Origin: Palsa-506 sp963707065
GTDB lineage: Bacteria > Actinomycetota > Actinomycetes > Streptosporangiales > Streptosporangiaceae
NCBI GenBank assembly: GCA_963707065.1
Contig: CAVPPJ010000018.1
Location: 310,001-374,000 of the forward strand
Direction: 5' to 3'
Length of the DNA: 64,000 nt
This document shows, piece after piece, positions 52,580 to 63,171 of this stretch. Both the position numbers and the translations under genes were made by a program. The notes below the pieces were generated by a model. It saw only the letters and a program-made list of their open reading frames with translations. It was not told where the DNA came from and ran no database searches. How positions within the stretch are numbered: position 1 is the first letter of the stretch; every line of letters starts with the position of its first letter.

Positions 52580-52713
52580 CGCCGCTGAACTCCCGTGACT
52601 CGGCCGGGGGACGCCGCTCCGGCGGCATCCACGTTAGCCACTCTAGATCCCCGCCCGGCCCGGCTGAACCCGCGGCCAGGCCGCCGGGTGAGCCCGCGGG
52701 CGCCGCCGCTTCG

Positions 52714-53955
52714 TCACGCCCTGGCGCCGCCAGGCAGCGGTGCTGCCGTCGCCCCCGCGTCGCCGCAGATCGCGGTGAGGGCGGTCGCCGCCATCAGCCG
52801 GACGCCCACGCCGATAGCGCGCTCGTCCACGTCGAAGGCGGGCTGGTGGATGTCGAAGTCGTCGTCCGAACCCGGCCTGCGGGTGCCGAGCCTGCACAGT
52901 GCGCCGGGGACCGACTCGAGGTACCAGGCGAAATCCTCCCCGCCCAGGCTCTGCGGGGCCGGCGTCGTCGCGTCCGGCCCGAGCACCCGCTCGGCGGCCG
53001 CGTCGATCATCGCCGTGGACACGGACTCGTTGACGGTAGGCGGCACGTTCCGCGCATAGGTCAGCTCCGCCAGCACCCCGTACGCGCTGGCAACGGACTC
53101 AAGCAGCGCCTTGAGCAGGTCCGGCGCCTGATGCCAGGCCTCGTCGTCGAGGCACCGGACGGTTCCCTCCACCACGCCGTCATCCGGGATGGCGTTCGCT
53201 GCCGTGCCCGCGCTCACCCGGCCCCAGACCAGGCTGAGGCTGGACCGCGGATCGACCCGGCGGGACAGCGCCGCCGGCAGCTCGGTAATGATCTTCCCCA
53301 GCGCGAACACCAGGTCGGCGGTCAGGTGCGGCCGCGCCGTGTGCCCGCCAGGCCCGGTGACCCGCACCGTGATCTTGTCGCACGCCGCGGTGATCGGGCC
53401 GCTCCTGGTGCCGATCCTGCCGACGTCAAGCCGCGGGTCGCAGTGCAGCGCGAAGATCCTGTCGACCGACGCGATGCCGCCGGCCGCGAGCACGTCAAGC
53501 GCACCGCCGGGTACCTCCTCGGCGGGCTGGAAGATCAGCCGGACCCGGCCGTGCAGCCGCCCGGCGGCGGCCCGGCGGGCCAGGAACTCACCGGCGCCGA
53601 GCAGGATCGTAGTGTGCACGTCGTGCCCGCACGCGTGGCAGGCGTTCGGCACGGTAGAGCGGTACGGCACGTTCTTCTCGTCGCCGATCGGCAGCGCGTC
53701 AAGGTCCGCGCGCAGCGCGATCACCGGCCCCGTCGCGGACGGGTCCCCGATGTCCACCACCAGCCCGGTGCCCTTGGGCAGGGTCACCGGCCGCAGGCCC
53801 GCGGCCGCGAGCCGGAGCGCGACCCGCCGCGTAGTCCGGTGCTCGTGGTAGCCGACCTCGGGATGGGCATGCAGGTCGCGCCGGAAATCAATGAGCTCGC
53901 GCTCGTGGCCGGTCACGAACGCGTCGAGCTCTCCCTCGAGATCACGTTCCTGCAT
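52714..53955 (-). CDS. M20-family amidohydrolase / peptidase
   Basis: 413 residues. Di-metal hydrolase removing an acyl or amino-acyl group. LIDFRRDLHAHPEVGYHEH at the start, metal ligands in ALRADLDALPI and NACHACGHDVHTTILLGAG, catalytic Glu in IFQPAEEVPGGA, metal His in FALHCDPRL, dimerisation-domain VTGPGGHTARPHLTAD, and the last ligand region SLGGEDFAWYL. Groups with hippurate/IAA-amino-acid hydrolases; the substrate is uncertain. It overlaps the upstream glutamate-cysteine ligase gene by 14 bp, so the two are translationally coupled. Confidence 0.9.
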   Translation of the reverse strand: MQERDLEGELDAFVTGHERELIDFRRDLHAHPEVGYHEHRTTRRVALRLAAAGLRPVTLPKGTGLVVDIGDPSATGPVIALRADLDALPIGDEKNVPYRSTVPNACHACGHDVHTTILLGAGEFLARRAAAGRLHGRVRLIFQPAEEVPGGALDVLAAGGIASVDRIFALHCDPRLDVGRIGTRSGPITAACDKITVRVTGPGGHTARPHLTADLVFALGKIITELPAALSRRVDPRSSLSLVWGRVSAGTAANAIPDDGVVEGTVRCLDDEAWHQAPDLLKALLESVASAYGVLAELTYARNVPPTVNESVSTAMIDAAAERVLGPDATTPAPQSLGGEDFAWYLESVPGALCRLGTRRPGSDDDFDIHQPAFDVDERAIGVGVRLMAATALTAICGDAGATAAPLPGGARA

Positions 53956-55108
53956 GCGCGGCCTCCCCCGGGACGACGAAACGATCCTCGGTGAATTCGG
54001 TGATCAGCGCGTCCACCACGTCGGTCAGGTCGCCGCCGCCGGCCACGATGGCGCGCTGGCGCTCATACGAGGCGCCGTGGTCAAGCACCTCGGAGACCAC
54101 GTCGAGCTCGGCCGCGCAGCCAAGCCGGTCGGCGACCGGCTTGAGCTCGCGCACCAGCTCGAAAAGCTCGTCCCGGAGCGGCGCGGTCGAGCCGGCATCG
54201 TCGGTGATCACGATCGCGTCCAGGCCGTACCTGGTGGCGCGCCACTTGTTGTCGCTGACGACCCAGGCCGCGGGACTGGGCAGCCGGTAGCCCCGGTCAA
54301 GCTGGCTGTCGAAGAGCTGGACCAGGCACTGCGACAGCGCCGTCACCATGCCGATCTCGCGCAGGGTCGGAACGCCGTCGAACATCCGGATCTCGACCGT
54401 GCCGAAATCCGGGTGCGGCCGGATATCCCACCACACCTCTTTGATGCTCCGGATGGTCCCGGCGCGAAGCAGCGTGTCCATGTACTCCTCGAACTCATTC
54501 CAGTCCGTCAGCGGCTGCGGCGGCCCCGAGGTGGGCAGCCCGCCAAAGACAATCGCCCGGCTCGAGGCGAGCCCCGTGTCCTGCCCGCTCCAGTACGGGC
54601 TCGACGCGGTCAGCGCAAGGAAATGCGGCAGGTATGCAGCGAGTGCATTGACGATGGGGATGGCCTTGCTCCCGTCACGGATACCCACATGTACATGGAC
54701 GCCAAAGGTCTGGATCCTGCGGGCCAGCCACTGCAACTGCTCGACGAGTTCGGCATAACGCTGAATTGGCGCCATCTTTGCATCTCGCCAATCGCTGACG
54801 GGATGCGTTCCGGCACAGGCCAGCATCGTACCGCGCCCGGCGGTGATCCGCTCCAGTTGCGCGATTGTCGCAGCAAGGTCTTCCTTAGCCTCGGAAACGG
54901 TGCTGCAGATCCCGGTGACTACCTCGATGGTTGATTGCATGAGTTCATGGCGCATCTTCGGGTGCTCGCCCGCCTCGTTCAGCCCCGGCAGCGCGGCCAG
55001 CACTTCCCTGGCATCCTGGCGCAGCAGCTTGCTCCCCGCGTCGATGAGCTGCAGTTCCCACTCAACCCCGACAGTCGCGCCGCGAGAGGGATTCCACCTG
55101 ATGGCCAC
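53942..55108 (-). CDS. carboxylate-amine ligase, GCS2 (YbdK) family
   Basis: 388 residues. Glutamine-synthetase-like ATP grasp fold of the GCS2 family: GVEWELQLIDAGSKLLR (Mg/Glu site), GTHPVSDWRDAKM, FGVHVHVGIRDGSKAI, SSPYWSGQDTGLASSRAIVF and VEIRMFDGVPTLREIGM. Family members have weak gamma-glutamylcysteine synthetase activity, and actinobacteria use mycothiol instead of glutathione, so the real product is unclear (an ergothioneine-type or other gamma-glutamyl ligation is possible). First gene of a two-gene unit with the M20 hydrolase. Confidence 0.9.
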   Translation of the reverse strand: MAIRWNPSRGATVGVEWELQLIDAGSKLLRQDAREVLAALPGLNEAGEHPKMRHELMQSTIEVVTGICSTVSEAKEDLAATIAQLERITAGRGTMLACAGTHPVSDWRDAKMAPIQRYAELVEQLQWLARRIQTFGVHVHVGIRDGSKAIPIVNALAAYLPHFLALTASSPYWSGQDTGLASSRAIVFGGLPTSGPPQPLTDWNEFEEYMDTLLRAGTIRSIKEVWWDIRPHPDFGTVEIRMFDGVPTLREIGMVTALSQCLVQLFDSQLDRGYRLPSPAAWVVSDNKWRATRYGLDAIVITDDAGSTAPLRDELFELVRELKPVADRLGCAAELDVVSEVLDHGASYERQRAIVAGGGDLTDVVDALITEFTEDRFVVPGEAAHAGT

Positions 55109-55464
55109 GGGCTAACCTCCATGCGTCGTCGCTCCGCCACATCGCGGGAACTCAGTGCTACCGGGGGGATCCGGGAGAGCCGCCGGAACGGCGGGACCGT
55201 CTGCGCATTAGCGGGACCGCCAGCGCATCAGCGGGCTGGCGCGAGCCCGCGGGCTGGCCGGATCGCCGCGCGGACCGCCGTCGCGGGGAGCCCGGTCACG
55301 GCGGGCCCGGCCGGGGGCCACGGGCCATGGGCGCCCGCGCATGCATCCGCAGTGGTCCGCATACATGGTCATCCGCCCTGTTCCGCCAGGGCGTTCCTAC
55401 CCAGCCGCACCGTGCCCGACGCATGCCGGGGCCGTTCCGGCCGCCAGCCCGGGGCCGTCCCGGG
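55109..55464. other. intergenic region, no gene seen
   Basis: 356 bp between the mutase stop and the ligase start. GC-rich, with no frame of coding quality and no strong hairpin. The promoter for the ligase-hydrolase pair should be at its left end. Confidence 0.4.
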
Positions 55465-57045
<1,581 letters not shown>

Positions 57046-57065
57046 GCCCTCAGACTACGGCCCGG

Positions 57066-58070
57066 CTAGCCGGGCGACAGGAAGCCGACGCGGTCCCGGA
57101 CGGTGCCCATGGTCCGGCCGGCGATCTCGCGCGCCCTGGCGGCTCCCGCCGCGAGCAGCCGGTCCAGGCCGGCCTCGTCGGCCAGCATCTTCTCGGTCCG
57201 CTCCCTGATCGGCGCCAGGGCGTCGACGACCACCTCGGCCAGTTCCTTCTTGAAGGTTCCGTACCCGCCGCCCGCGTACCTGGCCTCCAGGGCAGCCACG
57301 CTCTCGCCGGACAGCGCCGAGTAGATCCTCAGCAAGTTGGTCACGCCCGGCTTGGCCTGCTCGTCGGCGCGGATCTCGCTGCCGGTGTCGGTCACTGCCC
57401 TGGAGATCTTCCGGCGGATGACGTCCGGCTCGTCCAGCAGATCCACGATGCCCTGCGGCGAGGACGACGACTTGCTCATCTTCGCGGCCGGCTCGACCAG
57501 GTCAGCGATCTTCGCGACGTCGGTGAGGATGTACGGGCCGGGCACCACGAACGTGGCGCCGAACCGGTGGTTGAACCGCTGGGCCAGATCGCGGGTGAGT
57601 TCCAGGTGCTGGCGCTGGTCCTCGCCGACCGGTACCTGATCGGTCGCGTACAGCAGGATGTCCGCGGCCTGCAGCACCGGATAGGTGAACAGCCCGACGC
57701 TCGTGGCGTCCGAGCCGGCCTTCGCCGCCTTGTCCTTGAACTGGATCATCCGGCTGGCCTCGCCGAATCCGGTGATGCAGCCGAGCACCCAGGCCAGCTC
57801 CGCGTGCTCGGGGACGTGGCTCTGCACGAACACGATGCACCGCTGCGGGTCGAGCCCGGCACCGAGGAGCTGCGCGGCGGCCACCCTGGTCCGCTGCCGC
57901 AACGCGGCCGGGTCCTGCGGCAGGGTGATCGCGTGCAGGTCCACCACGCAGTACACGGCATCGTGGGTGTCCTGCAGCGTCACCCACTGGCGCAGGGCGC
58001 CCAGGTAGTTGCCGAGGTGGAAGGAATCCGCCGTGGGCTGGATGCCGGAGAAGACGCGTGGTCGAGCCAT
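57066..58070 (-). CDS. trpS: tryptophanyl-tRNA synthetase
   Basis: 334 residues, class I aminoacyl-tRNA synthetase. HIGH-type motif FHLGNYLGAL (residue 18 onward), tryptophan pocket VDLHAITLPQDP, LLYATDQVPVGEDQRQHLEL and the KMSKS loop at AAKMSKSSSSPQG. Normal length, complete. In a close minus-strand run with glpD (31 bp upstream) and the mutase gene (20 bp downstream). Confidence 0.96.
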   Translation of the reverse strand: MARPRVFSGIQPTADSFHLGNYLGALRQWVTLQDTHDAVYCVVDLHAITLPQDPAALRQRTRVAAAQLLGAGLDPQRCIVFVQSHVPEHAELAWVLGCITGFGEASRMIQFKDKAAKAGSDATSVGLFTYPVLQAADILLYATDQVPVGEDQRQHLELTRDLAQRFNHRFGATFVVPGPYILTDVAKIADLVEPAAKMSKSSSSPQGIVDLLDEPDVIRRKISRAVTDTGSEIRADEQAKPGVTNLLRIYSALSGESVAALEARYAGGGYGTFKKELAEVVVDALAPIRERTEKMLADEAGLDRLLAAGAARAREIAGRTMGTVRDRVGFLSPG

Positions 58071-58101
58071 GCCGGAAGTCTAGTTGCGGTCAGCAGGCCC
58101 G

Positions 58102-59880
58102 TTATGCCACTACCGGCCCGTTGCCCGCTACCGGCCCGCTGCCCACTACCTGCCCGTTGCCCACCACCGGCACGATGTCCGGCGCGCCGAGCCTGATTGC
58201 GTCCGCGTCCAGGTCGGTGCCGGCGTCCTGTGACGCCCGCTCCGCCGCGATCTTGGCGCGGTAGTGCTCAACCTCCCTGGCGACCTGCCGCGACCTCCAT
58301 CGCATCGGGCCCGCCATCAGCTCGGCGGCCTCCTGCGCCACGGACACGCCGCGGTCCCAGGTCTCTATCGACACGTGGGTGCGGCGCGCGAGCACGTCGT
58401 CAAGGTGCCGGGCGCCCTCGTGCGACGCGGCGTAGACGACCTCGGCCCGCAGGTAATCGTCGGCGCCGCCCAGCGGCCGGGCCAGGCCGGGGTCGGCCGC
58501 GATCAGGTCGAGTACCTCGCCGACCAGCGCGCCGTAGCGGTACAGCAGGTGCTCGATCCGCGCGACATGCAGGCCGGACGACCGGGCCAGCGCGTACCGG
58601 CCGTTCCACAGCGCGACGTAGCCGTCGGCGCCGGCCAGCGGCACCGAGTCGGTGCAGGACGGCGGCACCCGGCCATCCAGCCCGTGCGCGACCGCGTCCA
58701 CCGCGTCGCGTGCCATCAGCCGGTACGTGGTGTACTTGCCGCCCGCGATCATGACAAGCCCCGGCACCGGATGGGCGACCGTGTGCTCACGCGACAGCTT
58801 CGAGGTGGACTCGGACTCCCCGGCCAGCAGCGGCCGCAGGCCCGCGTAGACGCCCTCGACGTCATCCCTGGTCAGCGGGACGGCGAGGATGCGGTTGATC
58901 TGGTCGAGTACGTAATCGATGTCGGTCCGGCTGGCCGCCGGGTGCGCCTTGTCCAGCGACCAGTCGGTGTCGGTCGTGCCGATAATCCAGTGCCGCCCCC
59001 ATGGGATGACGAACAGCACGCTCACCGGCGTCCGCAGGATGATCCCGGAACTCGACTGGATCCGGTCCTTGGGCACGACCAGGTGGATTCCCTTGGACGC
59101 GCGGACATTGATGGTGCCGCGCCCGCCGACCATGGCCTGGATCTCGTCGGTCCACACCCCGGTCGCGTTGACCACCTGCTGGGCGTGGATCTCCAGCTCG
59201 GACCCCGACTCCAGGTCGACGGCACGGACGCCGGTGACCCGTTCGCCCTCCCGCAGGAATCCGGTTACCTGAGTGCGGGACGCCGCGTGGGCGCCGTAGC
59301 TGGCGGCGGTCCGGACCAGTGACATCACATAGCGGGCGTCGTCCACCTGCGCATCCCAGTACACCAGGGCGCCGGTGAGCGCGGACCGCTTGAGCGCCGG
59401 CGCCAGCCGCAGCGCCGAGCGCCGGGTCAGCTGCCGGTGCCCCGGCAGGCCCCTGGTCTGGCCCAGGGAGAATCCGAGCACGTCGTAGACGGTGACCCCG
59501 GTGCCTACGTAGACGCGCTCCCAGACGTGATGGGTGAAGGGGAAGAGGAAGGACACCGGGCGCACCAGGTGCGGTGCGATCCGCTGGAGCAGCAGTGACC
59601 GCTCCTCCAGCGCCTCCCTGACCAGCCCGAAGTTGAGCTGCTCAAGGTAGCGGAGGCCGCCGTGGATGAGCTTGCTTGACCGCGACGAGGTCCCGGATCC
59701 GAAGTCCCTGGCCTCGACCAGGCCAGTGGACAGCCCGCGGGTGGCAGCGTCGAGGGCCACGCCGGCGCCCACGACTCCGCCCCCGACGACCAGCACCTCG
59801 TGCTCGGTAGCCGCGAGTTCGGCGAGCGCCGCGGCCCGCTCCGCCGGGCCCAGCCTGACCGTCGTTCCGCCTCCCGCCAT
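58102..59880 (-). CDS. glpD: glycerol-3-phosphate dehydrogenase (FAD)
   Basis: About 592 residues from ATG 59880. Oxidises sn-glycerol-3-phosphate to DHAP, feeding electrons to the quinone pool. FAD motif HEVLVVGGGVVGAGVALDAA, then TSSRSSKLIHGGLRYLEQ, VVNATGVWTDEI, FVIPWGRHWIIGTTDTDW and MIAGGKYTTYRLMARDAVD. The C-terminal helical domain is typical of GlpD. The last ~21 residues are an unusual Gly/Val repeat (VVGNGQ, VVGSGP, VAGNGP) from three 18 bp units, unlike the family. Confidence 0.94.
   Translation of the reverse strand: MAGGGTTVRLGPAERAAALAELAATEHEVLVVGGGVVGAGVALDAATRGLSTGLVEARDFGSGTSSRSSKLIHGGLRYLEQLNFGLVREALEERSLLLQRIAPHLVRPVSFLFPFTHHVWERVYVGTGVTVYDVLGFSLGQTRGLPGHRQLTRRSALRLAPALKRSALTGALVYWDAQVDDARYVMSLVRTAASYGAHAASRTQVTGFLREGERVTGVRAVDLESGSELEIHAQQVVNATGVWTDEIQAMVGGRGTINVRASKGIHLVVPKDRIQSSSGIILRTPVSVLFVIPWGRHWIIGTTDTDWSLDKAHPAASRTDIDYVLDQINRILAVPLTRDDVEGVYAGLRPLLAGESESTSKLSREHTVAHPVPGLVMIAGGKYTTYRLMARDAVDAVAHGLDGRVPPSCTDSVPLAGADGYVALWNGRYALARSSGLHVARIEHLLYRYGALVGEVLDLIAADPGLARPLGGADDYLRAEVVYAASHEGARHLDDVLARRTHVSIETWDRGVSVAQEAAELMAGPMRWRSRQVAREVEHYRAKIAAERASQDAGTDLDADAIRLGAPDIVPVVGNGQVVGSGPVAGNGPVVA
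58114..58167 (-). repeat. three 18 bp coding repeats at the glpD 3' end
   Basis: Units 58150-58167, 58132-58149 and 58114-58131 encode VVGNGQ, VVGSGP and VAGNGP, followed by VVA and the stop. Appears to be a recent local expansion extending the protein. Confidence 0.8.
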
Positions 59881-60033
59881 CACAGTCCGAACGCTACCGG
59901 CTCGGGGCACCCCCGGCGGCGGCCGGCCTGCCCGGGCGGGTTGCGCGGCGGGCTCGTTCAGCCGGGTAGGGGCCTGTCGCCTGCCGGGTCAGTGGCAGGC
60001 CGGCCGCCGCCGGCGCGCACGGCGGCGCATGGG

Positions 60034-61158
60034 TCAGCGGCGCTGCGCGGCCGGCGTAACGACGACCTCGACCCGCTGGAACTCCTTGAGATCGGAGTAA
60101 CCCGACGTCGCCATGGTCCGCCGCAGCGCGCCCATCAGGTTCATCGAGCCGTCGGCAATCGTCGACGGTCCGTGCAGGATCTGCTCGATGGTCCCGATCG
60201 TGCCGACCTGCAGCCGGGTACCGCGCGGCAGCTCCGGGTGGTGCGCCTCGCTGCCCCAGTGATAGCCGCCGCCAGGTGCCTGCGCGGCACGGGCGAACGG
60301 CGAGCCCACCATCACGGCGTCCGCGCCCAGCGCGAGCGCTTTGGCGATGTCCCCGCTGCGGGTCATGCTCCCGTCCGCGATGACATGCGCGTACCGGCCG
60401 CCGGACTCGTCGAGATAGTCACGGCGGGCCGCAGCGACATCAGCGATCGCCGTGGCCATCGGCACGGCCACGCCGAGCACCGCCGCCGTGGTGTGACCGG
60501 AGCCGCCGCCGAAGCCGGTCAGGACGCCGGCCGCGCCGGTCCGCATCAGGTGCAGCGCGGCGGTATAGGTGGCGCAGCCGCCGACGATGACCGGGATGTC
60601 GAGCTCGTAGATGAACTGCTTGAGGTTGAGCGGCTCGGACTGGCCGGACACGTGCTCGGCGGACACCGTGGTGCCGCGGATGACGAAGATGTCGGCGCCC
60701 GCGTCGATGACCGCCTTGTAGTACCGGACGGTCCGCTGCGGCGAGAGCCGCGCCGCGGCCGTGATCCCGGCCGCGCGGACCTCCTCGATCCGTTGCCCGA
60801 TCAGGTCTTCCTTGATGGGCTCGGCGTAGATCTCCTGGAGCCTGCGGGTCGCCGCCTCATCGTCCAGCTCGGCGGCCTCGGCGAGCAGCGGGCCTGGATC
60901 GGAATAACGGGTCCACAGCCCTTCCAGGTCGAGCACGGCCAGGCCGCCCAGCTTGCCGATCTCCATCGCGGTGCCCGGCGACACGACGCTGTCCATCGGC
61001 GCGACCATGAGCGGGAGCTCGAACCGGTAGGCGTCGATCTGCCAGGCGATCGATACCTCTTCCGGGTCCCTGGTGCGACGCGACGGCACGATGCCGATCT
61101 CATCAAGGGCGTAGGCCCGGCGGCCGCTCTTGCCCCGGCCGATCTCCACCTGCGTCAC
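60034..61158 (-). CDS. guaB3: GuaB3-family IMP dehydrogenase-related protein
   Basis: 374 residues, no CBS domains. ALDEIGIVPSRRTRDPEEVS and LPLMVAPMDSVVSPGTAMEI start the barrel; HVIADGSMTRSGDIAKALAL and ADGSMNLMGALRRTMATSGY close it. The loop that holds the catalytic Cys in IMP dehydrogenase (GSICTT) reads GGGSGHTTAAVLG here, without Cys, as I recall in some other actinobacterial GuaB3 proteins. True IMP dehydrogenase activity is therefore doubtful. Encoded 64 bp after guaB on the same strand. Confidence 0.88.
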   Translation of the reverse strand: MTQVEIGRGKSGRRAYALDEIGIVPSRRTRDPEEVSIAWQIDAYRFELPLMVAPMDSVVSPGTAMEIGKLGGLAVLDLEGLWTRYSDPGPLLAEAAELDDEAATRRLQEIYAEPIKEDLIGQRIEEVRAAGITAAARLSPQRTVRYYKAVIDAGADIFVIRGTTVSAEHVSGQSEPLNLKQFIYELDIPVIVGGCATYTAALHLMRTGAAGVLTGFGGGSGHTTAAVLGVAVPMATAIADVAAARRDYLDESGGRYAHVIADGSMTRSGDIAKALALGADAVMVGSPFARAAQAPGGGYHWGSEAHHPELPRGTRLQVGTIGTIEQILHGPSTIADGSMNLMGALRRTMATSGYSDLKEFQRVEVVVTPAAQRR

Positions 61159-61222
61159 GTCTGCCGTCTCCCGCCATGTCTCCGGCCTGCTGCCGCCGTG
61201 TCTCCGCGCTGCCGCGGGCCGG

Positions 61223-62743
61223 TCAGGTGCGCCGCCCGCCGTAGTTCGGCGCCTCCGCGGTCATCTGGATGTCGTGCGGGTGGCTCTCCGCCAGGCCGGC
61301 GCCGGTGATCTGGGTGAATCTCGCTTCCTGCAGCTCGCCGATGGACCGCGCGCCACAGTAGCCCATTGCCGCCCGCAGCCCGCCGACGAGCTGGCCGGCC
61401 ACGGCAGCGAGCGGGCCACGGTAGGGCACCTGCCCCTCGACGCCCTGCGGCACCAGCTTGTCCTCGCTCAGCACGTCGTCCTGGAAGTAGCGGTCCTTGG
61501 AGTACGAGCCGCCGCGCTCGGCGTTCCGCAGGGCGCCCATGGACCCCATGCCTCGGTACAGCTTGAACTGCTTGCCCTGGATGTACACCATCTCGCCCGG
61601 GCTCTCCTCGCAGCCGGCCAGCAGGCCGCCGAGCATGACCGTGTCAGCGCCCGCGGCGATGGCCTTGGCGATGTCACCGGAGTACTGCATGCCGCCATCG
61701 CCGATGACGGGCACGCCCGCGGCCCTCGCGGCGAGGGCCGCCTGGTAGATCGCCGTGACCTGCGGCACCCCCACCCCGGCCACCACCCTGGTAGTGCAGA
61801 TCGAGCCGGGGCCGACGCCGACCTTCACCGCATCGGCGCCCGCGTCGATCAGCGCTTGCGCGCCGGCCCGGGTGGCAACGTTCCCGCCGATCACATCCAC
61901 CGAGACGTTGGACTTGACCTGGGCGATCATCTCCAGCACCGACTGGGCATGACCGTGCGCCGTGTCGACGACCAGGAAGTCGACGCCGACGTCCGTCAGT
62001 GCCTGCGCCCGGCGCTTGGCATCCTCGCCCACGCCGACCGCCGCGCCGACCATCAGGCGGCCCGCCGCGTCTTTGGTGGCATTCGGGAATTTCTCGCTCT
62101 TAGTGAAATCCTTCACGGTGATGAGCCCGCGCAGCCGTCCGGCCGCGTCGATCAGCGGCAGCTTCTCGACCTTGTTCCGGCCGAGCAGGCGCAGCGCCTC
62201 GTCGCGGCCGACCCCGACCGGCGCGGTGACCAGCGGCATGGCCGTCATGACCTCGGCCACCCGGCGCCCGTGGCCCGTCTCGAACCGGATGTCCCTGTTC
62301 GTGACGATACCGAGGAGCACGCCGTCCGCCGATGTCACCGGCACGCCCGAGATGCGGAACCGGGCGCAAAGCCGCTCGACGTCAGCCACCGTGGCATCCG
62401 GGCCGCAGGTCACCGGGTTGGTGATCATCCCGGCTTCCGAGCGCTTGACCACGTCGACCTGCTGAGCCTGATCCTCGATGGACAGGTTGCGGTGCAGGAC
62501 GCCGACGCCGCCCTGGCGCGCCATGGCCACCGCCATCCGGGTCTCGGTGACGGTGTCCATCGCCGACGAGACGAGCGGGATGGACAGAGTGACATGGCGG
62601 CTGAGCCTGGCGGTGATATCCGCCTCGCTCGGCAGGATTGCCGAGTGCGCGGGCAGCAGCAGCACGTCGTCGAAGGTCAGGGCCGGCGGGGCGAACTTGA
62701 CGGCCTCGGTCAGGTCAGATTCCTTGGGCTGGCTGCGAGACAT
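61223..62743 (-). CDS. guaB: inosine-5'-monophosphate dehydrogenase
   Basis: 506 residues. Catalyses IMP to XMP, the committed step to GMP. LTFDDVLLLPAHSAILPSEA, SSAMDTVTETRMAVAMA, two CBS domains (~100-220: MITNPVTCGPDATVADVE, GIVTNRDIRFET, VTAPVGVGRDEALRLL), the catalytic-Cys loop VGPGSICTTRVVAGVGVPQ and IGDGGMQYSGDIAKAIAAGA, and the flap region YFQDDVLSEDKLVPQGVEG. Normal length. Begins a guaB-guaB3 pair; its upstream gap has repeats and a palindrome. Confidence 0.96.
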   Translation of the reverse strand: MSRSQPKESDLTEAVKFAPPALTFDDVLLLPAHSAILPSEADITARLSRHVTLSIPLVSSAMDTVTETRMAVAMARQGGVGVLHRNLSIEDQAQQVDVVKRSEAGMITNPVTCGPDATVADVERLCARFRISGVPVTSADGVLLGIVTNRDIRFETGHGRRVAEVMTAMPLVTAPVGVGRDEALRLLGRNKVEKLPLIDAAGRLRGLITVKDFTKSEKFPNATKDAAGRLMVGAAVGVGEDAKRRAQALTDVGVDFLVVDTAHGHAQSVLEMIAQVKSNVSVDVIGGNVATRAGAQALIDAGADAVKVGVGPGSICTTRVVAGVGVPQVTAIYQAALAARAAGVPVIGDGGMQYSGDIAKAIAAGADTVMLGGLLAGCEESPGEMVYIQGKQFKLYRGMGSMGALRNAERGGSYSKDRYFQDDVLSEDKLVPQGVEGQVPYRGPLAAVAGQLVGGLRAAMGYCGARSIGELQEARFTQITGAGLAESHPHDIQMTAEAPNYGGRRT

Positions 62744-62797
62744 GCTTCATCTTAGTGAAAGCATCGCGGTACTGGCGCGTCCACGCCCCACGCACGC

Positions 62798-62891
62798 CGC
62801 CCAGCTGAGCCTCGCTCAGACGCAATCGCCGCCCAGCTGAGCCCCGCCAGACGCAATCGCCGCCCAGCTGAGCCCCGCCAGACGCAATCGC
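62798..62891. repeat. three 31-32 bp tandem direct repeats
   Basis: Units 62798-62829, 62830-62860 and 62861-62891. Each begins CGCCCAGCTGAGCC and ends CAGACGCAATCGC; the last two are identical, and the first differs in the middle (TCGCT for CCGC). They lie 55-150 bp upstream of guaB and contain the palindrome CAGCTG. No spacers, so not a CRISPR array. Confidence 0.9.
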
Positions 62892-62914
62892 CTCACAATT
62901 AACGCCGCGACAAC

Positions 62915-62960
62915 AATGGTTAGGATGAGGCCGGTTTTCACCGGCTAAATCTTAACCATT
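62915..62960. promoter_or_regulatory. 46 bp palindromic element upstream of guaB
   Basis: Outer arms AATGGTTAGGAT (62915-62926) and ATCTTAACCATT (62949-62960), one mismatch; inner arms GCCGGT (62930-62935) and ACCGGC (62940-62945) around TTTC. AT-rich compared with its surroundings. Either an operator for a dimeric repressor/activator of guaB or an RNA hairpin in its leader. Confidence 0.55.
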
Positions 62961-63090
62961 AGTTTGATCTTGGGGCTGCAGTGACTACTGCGGCGCACGG
63001 TGCAATGCGCTGGGGCCGCATCAGCCGCCGGGCGCGGTCGCGGCCGGTGCGCAGGACCGGCGTGGCCTGACGGGGCTACCCAATGCAGGA

Positions 63091-63129
63091 TGCCCCGTTA
63101 CCGCGCCAGTCTGGCGCGGTAACGGGGCA
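63091..63129 (-). terminator. strong hairpin terminator after groEL
   Basis: A perfect inverted repeat: TGCCCCGTTACCGCGCCAG (63091-63109) and its complement (63111-63129) around one T, effectively a 17 bp stem with a 5-base loop. It lies 43 bp after the groEL stop on the minus strand and insulates guaB. No T-tract. Confidence 0.85.
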
Positions 63130-63171
63130 GCTGCGACGTGCCCGGTTAGGGGCGGCGCACACTACGGCAGG

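Noticed and set aside
62798..62891. CRISPR array
   Set aside because: The repeats are directly adjacent with no spacers, only three units occur, and no cas genes are present.
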